Part shown: in pieces, positions 8,352-18,671 of the stretch | How the letters are laid out: each line of letters starts with the position of its first letter | Numbering within the stretch: the first letter of the stretch is position 1 | Assembly (NCBI RefSeq): GCF_000376785.1 | Contig: NZ_AQXX01000108.1 | Span: 1-64,000, forward strand | Reading direction: 5' to 3' | Source of the DNA: Hahella ganghwensis DSM 17046 | GTDB lineage: Bacteria > Pseudomonadota > Gammaproteobacteria > Pseudomonadales > Oleiphilaceae | Length of the DNA stretch: 64,000 nucleotides | The notes under the pieces: generated by a model | What the model was told of the DNA's origin: nothing | Database searches by the model: none | The model's input: only the letters and a program-made list of their open reading frames with translations | Program-made: the position numbers and the translations under genes

Positions 8352-9083
8352 GTGTTAGCAGAAAAGCAGAGTTTGTATTCTACGCCGCCACTGGAACCAC
8401 TTCTCACCGCCCATGGAAGACCCGTTTCAGTTCTGAAGGCTGAGAGCCTCCAGCACAAAGAAGAAGTTTTCAAGATTCGATATGAGGTGTACTGCAAGCA
8501 TCTCGCTTATGAAAGTTCCCAGAAAAATGCCCGAGGGCTTGAAACAGACATTTATGATGGCTGGTCAAAGCACTTTCTGGTCAAGGATGAGTTGAGTGGT
8601 CGTTATGTCGGCACGCTTCGACTGGTGATGCCCCAGTCCAGAACCTCTCAGGCAATTCCCATCGAGCACCTGTACCCCCACGATTACTTTTCTCCGGAAT
8701 TGGCACCTTCCAAGCTGGAAGCTGGCAGTTATATAGAAATTTCCCGTTTGGCCGTATTGCCCGAAGCGGCAGAAATTTCCTGCAGTTATTCCGTGGAAGT
8801 TTCCCGTTTGTTGTACCTCGGTGCACTGGCCTATGTCCAGGAGAATCCCAGGCTTCGCCATGTGTATTGTCTAATGGAAAAGCGTTTGGCGAGAAGATTG
8901 TCCTTTCTTGGGCTGCCTTTTACTCAGGCTGGCGATTTCTTTGAGTTTCGTGGCCAGCGCGCGCCATTCTACGCAGGCAAGGGAACCGTGAATGAAAGCT
9001 TGAAAGGTGACTCAAAAATCATTTACAGGCGACTACTGGAAAAAGAGCGGGAACAAAACGCGCTAACCTCCAAAGTGGCTTAA
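8352..9083 (+). CDS. PEP-CTERM/exosortase-type N-acyltransferase (FeeM/GNAT-like)
   Basis: A 243-residue protein from GTG 8352 (ribosome site AAAGG at 8339-8343); the frame extends to TTG 8277 through a tandem repeat, which I consider leader. Features match the family called exosortase-system-associated acyltransferase, related to FeeM N-acyl amino acid synthases and LuxI: an N-terminal FKIRYEVYCKHLAYES block, the GRYVGTLRLV strand, and EISRLAVLPE followed by a helical GALAYVQENPRLRHVYCLME region. FeeM-like enzymes use acyl-ACP to acylate amino acids or similar amines; the substrate here is unknown. No exosortase, PEP-CTERM protein or polysaccharide operon is nearby, so it is an orphan. Confidence 0.75.
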   Translation: MLAEKQSLYSTPPLEPLLTAHGRPVSVLKAESLQHKEEVFKIRYEVYCKHLAYESSQKNARGLETDIYDGWSKHFLVKDELSGRYVGTLRLVMPQSRTSQAIPIEHLYPHDYFSPELAPSKLEAGSYIEISRLAVLPEAAEISCSYSVEVSRLLYLGALAYVQENPRLRHVYCLMEKRLARRLSFLGLPFTQAGDFFEFRGQRAPFYAGKGTVNESLKGDSKIIYRRLLEKEREQNALTSKVA

Positions 9084-9258
9084 TCCAGCCGCTTTGGTAT
9101 GGGCCTCGGACTCATGGCCCATGCTGGATTCGCAGTATCGTTGGGCTATTATGCCAGGAGTATATAAAGTTTCCTGTATAGAGCCTCAACTTACCATCAT
9201 CCATCGGTAAAACAGTGCCGGGAGTTGGGTGGTGACGTATCACCTTTGGGAGGTTGAT

Positions 9259-9681
9259 ATGGCGAATACACCCACCGATCTGCAAATTCTGAACTTGATC
9301 TTTGAGCATCATTTTCAGGACTATCTTCGATCTCCTCATAATGATCCTGTCCGCCAGCATAAAAACTACGTGCCGGTGGATGTGGATTACATCGCGAACA
9401 TTCTTGGGCTCGATCAAGTATTGCTGGTCAGTAGGCTCATGGATCATCTGGATAAGAAATATCGCTATCAGGTGGAAGAAAACAGTTATGTGTTTTTGTT
9501 TTCAACGGCGTTTGGTCGCGGTTCTGATCAGGATCGCCATGTGGTCAATTTCCCTTATCTCTCTTCCATTGTGGCTGGCATGCGCGACGAAGACCGGAAG
9601 TATCGGATTGCCACAGGGATGGCGGGTGTGTCGCTGGCGATATCTGTGATCTCATTTCTGATTTCAGTCATGGCAAGATAG
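9259..9681 (+). CDS. Hypothetical protein with C-terminal membrane anchor
   Basis: 140 residues from ATG 9259, which has a strong GGGAGG ribosome site; the GTG at 9229 is a less likely start. The first 110 residues are soluble (MANTPTDLQILNLIFEHHFQ at the start, with a segment VDYIANILGLDQVLLVSRLMDHL that could be a winged-helix-like three-helix unit). The last 20 residues form one hydrophobic helix (GVSLAISVISFLISVMAR), so the protein is probably tail-anchored in the inner membrane with its bulk in the cytoplasm. Unknown function. It is followed by an intrinsic terminator and so is monocistronic. Confidence 0.65.
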   Translation: MANTPTDLQILNLIFEHHFQDYLRSPHNDPVRQHKNYVPVDVDYIANILGLDQVLLVSRLMDHLDKKYRYQVEENSYVFLFSTAFGRGSDQDRHVVNFPYLSSIVAGMRDEDRKYRIATGMAGVSLAISVISFLISVMAR

Positions 9682-9732
9682 CTCTGTTGATTCTCAAGTG
9701 CGATGGCGGAGAGTGGCGAATGATGGATATAG

Positions 9733-9752
9733 AGCGCCTTCAGCGCTTTTTT
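9733..9752 (+). terminator. Intrinsic terminator
   Basis: Stem AGCGC / GCGCT (9733-9737 and 9743-9747) with a 5-base loop, running directly into six T at 9747-9752. It follows the 9259-9681 gene. Confidence 0.8.
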
Positions 9753-9846
9753 CGTCGGCAGTGAAGGGAAAACATTCTTGAAAGCGCTTTATGGTAACAA
9801 GTCATCACAATTACCGTTCATTTATCGTTTCCAGGAGAAACCTGCC

Positions 9847-10044
9847 ATGTCTGCGTCGACAGCTAAATCTGCCACAGTGGTTACTAGTTATCTGTTGTTG
9901 GCCGTATGGGCAATGATCAGCACAGTATTGTTGTCTGCCGTCGTCGTGGATGAAACCGGAATCATTTCATTTTCTGAGAATCCGCAATACGAGCGGGTTA
10001 TTCAGGACGCCCACAAGAGTGGGATCGCTTCCAATCTGAGTTAA
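9847..10044 (+). CDS. Small single-pass membrane protein
   Basis: A 65-residue protein from ATG 9847 behind an AGGAG ribosome site; an upstream in-frame TTG at 9778 would add 23 residues but lacks support. Residues 10-37 (ATVVTSYLLLAVWAMISTVL and the following VV) form one transmembrane helix, followed by a short polar tail. I recognise no family. It has its own leader after the terminator at 9733-9752 and nothing follows for 400 bases, so it stands alone. Confidence 0.55.
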   Translation: MSASTAKSATVVTSYLLLAVWAMISTVLLSAVVVDETGIISFSENPQYERVIQDAHKSGIASNLS

Positions 10045-11567
<1,523 letters not shown>

Positions 11568-11603
11568 TTCCGGATGCCTGATTAAAAATGGATGGAGCAT
11601 CCA

Positions 11604-12455
11604 ATGAGTTTTGAGCTGATTCAGCAAAACCGTTGTCAGGGCGGTTACTGGAAACAATTCAAGCACGATTCTGAAACGTGCGGTTGTGAAATGGTGTTTT
11701 CAGTATATGTACCGGAAATTGCCACGGAAGTGGTCCGGAATCTTCCCGGCCTGTTCTGGCTTTCCGGTCTGACCTGTTCGGACAGGAACTTTGTCGATAA
11801 AGCCCACGTGGAAGCGCGGGCAAACGATCTGGGTATGATTATCGTTGTGCCGGATACCAGCCCGAGAGGGGTTAATATTTCCGGAGAAGATGATAGTTAC
11901 GACTTCGGTTCGGCGGCAGGGTTCTACCTGGATGCAACAGAATCGCCCTGGTCAGATCATTACCGGATGTATTCCTACATTACCTCTGAGCTCTATGAGC
12001 TGGTTCTGTCCCGTTTCCCCATCGACCATCAGAGATTGGGGATATTCGGCCACTCCATGGGTGGGCACGGTGCGCTTACGATTGCACTCAAGAATCCAGA
12101 CAAGTTCCGCTCGGTATCTGCTTTCGCGCCCATTTGCGCGCCCTCTCAATGCCCCTGGGGTCAGAAGGCTTTGATGGGCTATCTGGGTGACAACCCACCG
12201 CTGTGGCGGCAGTATGACACCTGTGCGCTGATTGCTGACGGTAGTCGTGTAGAGTCGATTCTCATCGATCAGGGGCTGGAGGATCAGTTCCTTGAAGATC
12301 AGCTCATGCCGGAAGCTCTTGAAGCGGTCTGTGCTGAGAAAGGGATTGCGCTGACGCTGAATCGACGTGAGGGATACGACCACAGCTATTTCTTTATCAG
12401 CTCATTTATTGATGAGCATTTAAGATATCATTATCAGCAACTGAACGGCTCCTGA
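11604..12455 (+). CDS. fghA: S-formylglutathione hydrolase
   Basis: An esterase D/FrmB-type alpha/beta hydrolase (283 residues) that splits S-formylglutathione into formate and glutathione, completing formaldehyde detoxification after FrmA. The nucleophile Ser lies in GHSMGG, the oxyanion region in GLTCSDRNF, and the catalytic His in GYDHSYFFIS near the C-terminus. I chose ATG 11604 (MSFELIQQNRC) because a GGAG lies 7 bases before it and it aligns with family starts; the upstream in-frame ATG 11592 is the alternative. It is cytosolic and co-transcribed with frmA. A hairpin overlaps its stop codon. Confidence 0.95.
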   Translation: MSFELIQQNRCQGGYWKQFKHDSETCGCEMVFSVYVPEIATEVVRNLPGLFWLSGLTCSDRNFVDKAHVEARANDLGMIIVVPDTSPRGVNISGEDDSYDFGSAAGFYLDATESPWSDHYRMYSYITSELYELVLSRFPIDHQRLGIFGHSMGGHGALTIALKNPDKFRSVSAFAPICAPSQCPWGQKALMGYLGDNPPLWRQYDTCALIADGSRVESILIDQGLEDQFLEDQLMPEALEAVCAEKGIALTLNRREGYDHSYFFISSFIDEHLRYHYQQLNGS

Positions 12456-12463
12456 GGGAGCCG
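12446..12463 (+). terminator. Hairpin across the fghA stop codon
   Basis: CGGCTCC (12446-12452) pairs with GGAGCCG (12457-12463) around a TGAG loop that contains the TGA stop. No T run follows, so it may slow decay or give weak termination rather than act as a classic terminator. Confidence 0.4.
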
Positions 12464-12624
12464 GACTCCGTTATCTGTTCAAGGCTCATTGTCCAAGAAA
12501 TTTGTGCAAAGATGCCTGATATCAGAGATATCCGTTCTTTAATGAGTTTGGGATAGACATTACCCGTCAGGTCATCGTATAAAAAGTTGAATCACTTTCA
12601 TTAGACAGGGAAAGGATCAACTGC

Positions 12625-13860
12625 ATGGCTTTGTCGGGTATTGTTCGTAAGACGCTTCCGCTATTGGTGTTGGGAGGCTTCATTGCGATCGCCTACGTCA
12701 TCAAGTCCAGTCCTCCACAGGTAGCTAAGCGCTCTAATCCCGAAAAGCCCAGTATTTCAGTGCAAACTCAGGTTATTCAGCCTGTTCGTCATCAGATTCA
12801 TGTTTCCTCGTTTGGCATTGTCCAGCCCCGTACTCAAATTACTTTGATCGCTCAGGTTTCTGGACAAGTTGTGGAAGTGTCTCCCTCATTCAGATCCGGT
12901 GGCTATTTCAATAAAGGTGATACCCTGCTGAGAATTGATCCTTCTGACTATCAGGTGCAGGTGGACATCGCCCAGGGTGAAGTGGTTGAAGCCGAATTGG
13001 CTCTGGCGGAAGAAGAGGCCCGTGTCAGACAGGCCAAGAATGACTGGCAGAAAATCGGCGGCGAGAGTAATGCCTCGGAGCTTGCGCTTCGGCTTCCCTA
13101 TCTGAAAGCGGCTCAAGCCAGACTGGCCACTTCCCGAGCCCGGTTACGGCAGGCAGAAATCAATCTGGAGAGAACCCAGATCAAGGCGCCATTCTCCGGG
13201 CGATTATTGGACAAGATGGTGGACATCGGTGCGGTTGTTGCGCCTCAGGTTGCGTTGGCAGAAATTTATGCGGCTGATTACGTTGAGATTCGCTTGCCCC
13301 TGAAGAACTCTGACCTGGCCTATGTCGACCTGCCTGAAGCACAGATTTCTGGAGAAAGTGCCGCAGATGCATTTGCTGATGTCACCCTGGTCAATACACT
13401 CACGACGCCACCCCAGCGCTGGCAGGGCAGAATTATCCGGACTGAGGGGGCTGTCGATACCGACTCCCAGCAGTTGTATGTGGTGGCTCAGGTGGATGAT
13501 CCTTTTGGTCTGAAAGGTGAGGGTCGTCAGCCTCTGAAGATCGGCCAGTATGTGTCTGCGGAGATTGAAGGTATCACCTTACCGGAAGCGTTGATCATCC
13601 CGACGTCGACCATTTATCAGGGAAGTTATGTGTATCTGGTCCGCAATAACGTGCTGGTCAGAAGCAGCGTCGAAACCGGCTGGCAGGGGAATCGTGAAAC
13701 TTTGATTACTGCAGGTGTAGAAGCGGGCGATGAGCTGGTGACGACCACGTTGGGTCAGGTCAGTAGTGGTATTGCGGTCACCCGGATGAACAGTTCAACC
13801 GATAAAACAGCTTCCGCCGTGCAGTCTGATCTTTCTTCAGAAGAAGCGGCTACCCCATGA
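12625..13860 (+). CDS. RND efflux periplasmic adaptor (HlyD/MFP family)
   Basis: A 411-residue membrane fusion protein that bridges an RND pump to an outer-membrane channel. It has an N-terminal hydrophobic anchor (residues 8-25, TLPLLVLGGFIAIAYVI), a lipoyl-like half (VSGQVVEVSPSFRSGGYFNKGDTLLRIDP), a coiled-coil hairpin (about 110-175, rich in Ala/Glu/Arg), the returning lipoyl half (IKAPFSGRLLDKMVDIGAVV), then beta-barrel and membrane-proximal domains. Its stop overlaps the permease start by 4 bases (ATGA), indicating coupled translation. No outer-membrane factor or regulator gene is adjacent, so it probably uses a TolC encoded elsewhere. Substrate unknown. Confidence 0.92.
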   Translation: MALSGIVRKTLPLLVLGGFIAIAYVIKSSPPQVAKRSNPEKPSISVQTQVIQPVRHQIHVSSFGIVQPRTQITLIAQVSGQVVEVSPSFRSGGYFNKGDTLLRIDPSDYQVQVDIAQGEVVEAELALAEEEARVRQAKNDWQKIGGESNASELALRLPYLKAAQARLATSRARLRQAEINLERTQIKAPFSGRLLDKMVDIGAVVAPQVALAEIYAADYVEIRLPLKNSDLAYVDLPEAQISGESAADAFADVTLVNTLTTPPQRWQGRIIRTEGAVDTDSQQLYVVAQVDDPFGLKGEGRQPLKIGQYVSAEIEGITLPEALIIPTSTIYQGSYVYLVRNNVLVRSSVETGWQGNRETLITAGVEAGDELVTTTLGQVSSGIAVTRMNSSTDKTASAVQSDLSSEEAATP

Positions 13861-16800
13861 TTGCCTGGTTTGCCCGCAACCCTGTCGCAGCCAATTTATT
13901 GATGATCACCCTGTTGCTATTGGGGTTGATGTCTTTGTCTCTGCGCATTCCCCTGGAAGTATTTCCGACCATCGATCCCAGCACCATTACGGTGAGTGTT
14001 GCCCTGCGAGGAGCAACGCCTGAAGAGGTGGAGGAGGGCGTGACGGTCAAAATTGAGGAATCTGTCCAGGATGTCGAGGGTATCGAGAAAATCGCCAGCA
14101 CGAGTTCTGAGGGAAGCTCACAGGTAAGAATCAGGGTCGACAGTGACTATGATCCGAAAGATTTACTGACGGAAGTGAAAAACCGGGTGGATGCGATCAG
14201 CACTTTTCCCCCTGATGCCGAAAATTCGGTGATCAGTCTGTCTCAACACACCCGAGAAGTTATTACCACCGTAGTCTCGGGTCCATTGTCCGAACTGGAA
14301 CTTCGACAGTTGGCAGAACAGGTTCGGGATGACCTGTTGCGGATTCCTGGTATCACGCAAGTCAATCTCGACGGTGTGCGCCAGTACGAGATGACCATTG
14401 AAGTGTCGGATGAAGTGCTTAAGCAATACCGCATTACGCTGCAGCAGGTGGCTGAGGCAATCAGCCAAAGCTCGGTGGATATATCAGCGGGTACTCTGCG
14501 CACAGAAGGAGGGGAGGTTTTGATCCGCTCCAAGGGGCAGGCATATCGCAGGGATGACTTTGAGAACATTGTCATTCTGACGCAGCGTGATGGCGGGGTT
14601 ATACGTCTGAAGGACCTGGCCAGAGTTCGGGATGGGTTTGAAGAGGCGACTGTCAGATCCCGCTTTAATGGGCATCCAGCCGCTTTTGTGGATGTCTTCC
14701 GGGTTGGTGACCAGAGTGCCATCGATGTGGCTGACAAGGTAAAGGCCTATATCACCGAACGCCAGCCAATGATGCCAGCGGGAGTCGAGATTACTTATTG
14801 GCGCGATCGATCGAACATCGTGAAGAAGCGCTTGAATACATTGACCAATAATGCGATCCAGGGCGGCATTCTGGTGTTGCTGATATTGACTTTGTTTCTG
14901 AGGCCTTCTGTTGCTTTTTGGGTATTTCTGGGCGTCCCTATTTCCTTCATGGGAGCCTTTCTGTTCATGCCGTATTTTGGGGTGACGCTGAATATTTTCA
15001 GTCTTTTTGCGTTTATTCTCGTGCTGGGGATTGTTGTGGATGATGCCATAGTCACCGGTGAGAATGTTTACACCCATCTCAGGGAAGGAAAGCCGGGGTT
15101 GCAAGCGGCCATTGACGGCACCCGGGAAGTCGCGGTACCGGTGACATTCGGGATTTTGACCACCATGGCAGCATTTCTGCCGATTGCGTTCATTGAAGGG
15201 GTGAGAGGCAAACTATTTGCGCAGATTACTGTGGTGGTTATCCCCATATTTGCTTTTTCCCTGATCGAATCGAAACTGATCTTGCCTGCACACCTGCGAC
15301 ATGTCAGGGCCCGGGCCGATGCCATCCATACGGGGATGCTGGAGCGTTGGCAGCAGGCGTTTGCCAATGGTTTTGAACGGTTTATTCTGCATTACTATCA
15401 CCCGGTTCTGCACTGGACGCTGAACCATCGCTACCTGTTTCTCTCAGTCTCCGTCGGTAGTCTGTTATTGCTGTACACATTGTTTACTTCCGGTTGGATC
15501 AAATTTGTATTCTTTCCGAGAGTACAAAGTGAGCTGGCGCAAGCAGTGGTGACGATGCCCGTTGGGACACCTTTTGAAGTCACTGATGCCAATGTTGGCC
15601 GGATTACGGACGCCGCACTGGTATTAAAGGAGAAATACAATCAGGACGGTGAAATTCTTATCCAGAATATTCAGGCCACGACAGGCAGTGCCTGGCGGGG
15701 AACCAGTGCATCCCATTTCGGCCGTGTGTATTTTGAAATTACCGCACCTGAGGATCGTGTTTCGGAAATTACCAGTTCGGAGCTGGTGCGAGAGTGGCGC
15801 AAGATCATCGGCCCCATGGTTGGGGCGGAGTCATTGAGCTTCCGCGCTGAAATCGGGCGTGTCAGTGAACCGGTGGATATTCAGTTTTCAGGGCAGAGTT
15901 TTGAGGACCTCAATGCGATTGCCGAGCAGGTCAAGACGAGGCTGGGTCTGTACCCGACGGTGTTTGATGTCACAGATACTCTCTCTGAAGGAAAGCAGGA
16001 ACTGCAGGTAAAACTCAAGCCTGAGGCCTATACACTGGGGCTTAGTCGTGCAGAGATTATTAATCAGGTGCGTCAGGCGTTTTATGGATATGAAGTGCAG
16101 CGAATTCAGCGTGGAAGGGACAATGTTCGTGTCATGCTGCGTTTTGCCGAGGAGGACAGGCGCTCGGTCAGCCAGTTGAAAGACCTGTTGTTGACGACTA
16201 ATGACGGCCGACGGATTCCTCTGGCACAGGTGGTGGAATTGCAGCCGGGATTAAGCCCGACAACGATCTCGCGGATTGATCGATACCGCACAGTGAACGT
16301 GCAGGCAGATATCGATAAGCAGAATACCAACATGCTGTTGTTACAGGAGGAAATGAACCGGTTTATGGATGACCTGCTGCTGCAATATCCCGGCGTGAAA
16401 TATTCCTGGGAAGGTGAGGCCAAGGAGCAGAGAGAGTCCTTCGGCAGTTTGCAGTGGGGGCTGATCTTTGTGGTCTTTGTGATATACAGCCTGCTGGCGA
16501 TACCTTTCAAGTCCTACCTTCAGCCGATTATTGTGATGTCAGTAATTCCTTTTGGCGCCATTGGTGCGGTGGGCGGACACTGGATCATGGGGATGGATCT
16601 GACGTTGATCAGTCTATTGGGAATGCTGGCGCTGGTCGGGGTCGTGGTGAATGACAGCCTTGTCCTGGTGGATTTTATTAACCAGAGACGACGAGACGGC
16701 AAACCGGTGAAGGAGGCGATTCTGATTGCCGGGGTGAAGCGTTTTCGTCCTGTGATGCTGACGTCACTCACCACCTTTATTGGGCTAATGCCCCTGTTGT

Positions 16801-16982
16801 TCGAGAAATCCACCCAGGCTCAGTTTCTGATACCAATGGCCGTATCGCTGGGATTCGGCATTTTGTTCGCGACTGTTTTGACTCTGTTACTGGTACCGGT
16901 GAATTATCTTGTCATTGAAGACTTCAAGCGTTGGGTTCCGGGTATCTTTGCCGGGTCAGCAACATCCCGGATGAAGACCTGA
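13857..16982 (+). CDS. RND efflux permease (AcrB/HAE-1-like)
   Basis: A 1041-residue proton-driven inner-membrane pump with the RND duplication: TM1 at residues 9-30, a first periplasmic porter domain to about 330, TM2-6 (330-480), TM7 near 525, a second periplasmic domain, and TM8-12 (about 860-1020). The proton-relay aspartates are present in GIVVDDAIVTGENVY (TM4). Its start overlaps the adaptor stop. The divergent AcrB-like sequence fits the many RND pumps of marine gammaproteobacteria with unassigned substrates, so I give no gene symbol. No terminator is obvious after its stop. Confidence 0.94.
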   Translation: MIAWFARNPVAANLLMITLLLLGLMSLSLRIPLEVFPTIDPSTITVSVALRGATPEEVEEGVTVKIEESVQDVEGIEKIASTSSEGSSQVRIRVDSDYDPKDLLTEVKNRVDAISTFPPDAENSVISLSQHTREVITTVVSGPLSELELRQLAEQVRDDLLRIPGITQVNLDGVRQYEMTIEVSDEVLKQYRITLQQVAEAISQSSVDISAGTLRTEGGEVLIRSKGQAYRRDDFENIVILTQRDGGVIRLKDLARVRDGFEEATVRSRFNGHPAAFVDVFRVGDQSAIDVADKVKAYITERQPMMPAGVEITYWRDRSNIVKKRLNTLTNNAIQGGILVLLILTLFLRPSVAFWVFLGVPISFMGAFLFMPYFGVTLNIFSLFAFILVLGIVVDDAIVTGENVYTHLREGKPGLQAAIDGTREVAVPVTFGILTTMAAFLPIAFIEGVRGKLFAQITVVVIPIFAFSLIESKLILPAHLRHVRARADAIHTGMLERWQQAFANGFERFILHYYHPVLHWTLNHRYLFLSVSVGSLLLLYTLFTSGWIKFVFFPRVQSELAQAVVTMPVGTPFEVTDANVGRITDAALVLKEKYNQDGEILIQNIQATTGSAWRGTSASHFGRVYFEITAPEDRVSEITSSELVREWRKIIGPMVGAESLSFRAEIGRVSEPVDIQFSGQSFEDLNAIAEQVKTRLGLYPTVFDVTDTLSEGKQELQVKLKPEAYTLGLSRAEIINQVRQAFYGYEVQRIQRGRDNVRVMLRFAEEDRRSVSQLKDLLLTTNDGRRIPLAQVVELQPGLSPTTISRIDRYRTVNVQADIDKQNTNMLLLQEEMNRFMDDLLLQYPGVKYSWEGEAKEQRESFGSLQWGLIFVVFVIYSLLAIPFKSYLQPIIVMSVIPFGAIGAVGGHWIMGMDLTLISLLGMLALVGVVVNDSLVLVDFINQRRRDGKPVKEAILIAGVKRFRPVMLTSLTTFIGLMPLLFEKSTQAQFLIPMAVSLGFGILFATVLTLLLVPVNYLVIEDFKRWVPGIFAGSATSRMKT

Positions 16983-17095
16983 TCGTACTATTTTTTAGTC
17001 GTTGTTCTAAAGATGTGATCGTTCGATTGGAGAGATCGTACATGTGAGAGAAGCATCTATTGAATGGATATGACAGTAAATGAAGAGTTCAAAAG

Positions 17096-17719
17096 ATGAA
17101 TAGCACAGAAAATGAAAAAAGATTGAAAATTCCGCGTCGACAATTCATTGCCTGTGGAGTGGCGATGTCGTTTATGCCTTGGGTTCCGGTAGCGGCCAGA
17201 TATGAAGATCATCGCTTGCCGTTGACACCTCAGTGTGATTCCCAAAAGCCCGTTACACCTGCTCAAACCCCAGGGCCATTTTATCTTCCGAATAGTCCTG
17301 AAAGATCAGATCTCAGAGAGCCATCAGATGCAGGGAAGCCCTTCTTGCTGCAGACAATGGTGGTGAACCGGGATTGTGTGCCGCTGCAGGGCGTTATTGT
17401 CGAGTTATGGCATGCCGATGGGCAAGGACGCTATGACACCAAAGGCTATCGGTATCGGGGTATGCAATTGACGACGGCGGAGGGAAGAACATTATTTAAA
17501 GCGATCAAGCCGGGGCTATACCCTGGCAGAACCCCCCATTTTCATGTTCGTTTATGGCAAGAGGGACAGCTGCAACTGACAACGCAGCTTTACTTTCAGG
17601 GGATGACCCAGAATGAACGGGACTTTCTGTTTAATCCTGCGTTGTTGATGCAGGAGCAGGAAAATACGGATCATCATTCCGGCGTCTTTCTCTTCGTTAT
17701 TGACTCCCATCCGGTTTAA
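17096..17719 (+). CDS. Secreted intradiol ring-cleavage dioxygenase-like protein
   Basis: A 207-residue protein of the protocatechuate 3,4-/catechol 1,2-dioxygenase fold. The non-haem Fe(III) ligands are in place: the first Tyr in DGQGRYDTKG, the second Tyr in KPGLYPGRTPHFHVRL, and the two His of HFH in the same stretch. The substrate-side TPGPFY motif is at about residue 60. The N-terminus IPRRQFIACGVAMSFMPWVP resembles a twin-arginine signal, so the enzyme probably acts outside the cytoplasm, unlike the PcaGH ring-cleavage enzymes. No aromatic catabolic genes lie nearby, so the substrate is unknown. It converges on the gene at 17756-18100. Confidence 0.85.
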   Translation: MNSTENEKRLKIPRRQFIACGVAMSFMPWVPVAARYEDHRLPLTPQCDSQKPVTPAQTPGPFYLPNSPERSDLREPSDAGKPFLLQTMVVNRDCVPLQGVIVELWHADGQGRYDTKGYRYRGMQLTTAEGRTLFKAIKPGLYPGRTPHFHVRLWQEGQLQLTTQLYFQGMTQNERDFLFNPALLMQEQENTDHHSGVFLFVIDSHPV

Positions 17720-17755
17720 ACGAATGTCAGGCAAGTTAGCCTTTGCCTTTAAATG

Positions 17756-18100
17756 TCAGTCTTCACCAGGGAGAGAAGGGCGACGGTTTGAACGTTTGTC
17801 CTCCCAGTCAAGATCTTCCGGGTCATACCAGCCTATTGCATGGAGAACTTCCTGTCGTGTGGCCTCAGACAGGGTATCCCAAAGCTCACGGAACTGTTCC
17901 AATCCTTTCTCCCGTCGTTTGCCCACTTTGCTGGACAGCTGAGAGATCAGCGTAGGCAGTTTTAATGCTTCACCCAGTTGTCCGGGGACCACAATTTCCT
18001 GTCCCCATATTTTCTTTTTATGGGTACGGGCGGCCAGCACTTTTTGCAGTGCCTGAGCAGCTTGTAATGCTGTATCTATATCGAAATCGTTGCTATGCAT
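17756..18100 (-). CDS. Hypothetical protein
   Basis: 114 residues from ATG 18100 (MHSNDFDIDTALQAAQALQK); the longer frame to 18160 begins with a Phe-rich stretch and is less likely. It is highly charged and mostly helical (KVGKRREKGLEQFRELWDTL), with no signal or membrane segment, so it is cytosolic. The C-terminal tail (DWEDKRSNRRPSLPGED) is disordered-looking. I do not recognise the family. It lies alone, convergent with the dioxygenase. Confidence 0.55.
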   Translation of the reverse strand: MHSNDFDIDTALQAAQALQKVLAARTHKKKIWGQEIVVPGQLGEALKLPTLISQLSSKVGKRREKGLEQFRELWDTLSEATRQEVLHAIGWYDPEDLDWEDKRSNRRPSLPGED

Positions 18101-18671
18101 AAAGCCTGAGATATGAAACCGTCTGAAAAATGAAGCAGCCAGAAACATGAAATCATACATTGGGAAGCTAAAAGTTGGCGCTGCCCAAAACTAATAATGA
18201 TAGCGGATTATTCAGTGGGCTTTGAAGGGATACGAACCGAAAGCACTAAACAGACGGGAATTAGACAGGAATAACTTATATTTTTTTGAGAGGAAGGTGT
18301 TGGCAAAAGCTTGGGGGGAGAGGTCGAGTTTTGGAGAGTTGGGTTTCTGCTTTGTCCCAAAGGTTCGCTTGTCTGTCACTGAGTAGCTGCATCACCACAC
18401 TGAACTCTGAAGATTCTTCATCATGAAGCACCTCAAACTCCATGCTAAAAGCGATGATTAAATGAAATTAAAGAGGTGATCATGATATTCATCAATCCTG
18501 GAGTATTCCTGAGAAAACCAGGTTAGTGAGATTTATAGGTGTTGCCTATACTAATTGGAAGGGTGGCAGTCATTTCCTTGGATGGGTTGTTACCCGACTC
18601 GCTTGACGTCCGGAATCTGTGGATATTTAACGGTCAGATTGATCAGAGGTGGTTTGGCCGTGGATGACAAT
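18101..18671. other. Gene-free region
   Basis: About 570 bases with no gene or RNA that I can support. It contains the promoter side of the hypothetical gene on the minus strand and the leader of the solute-binding protein on the plus strand. Confidence 0.45.
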
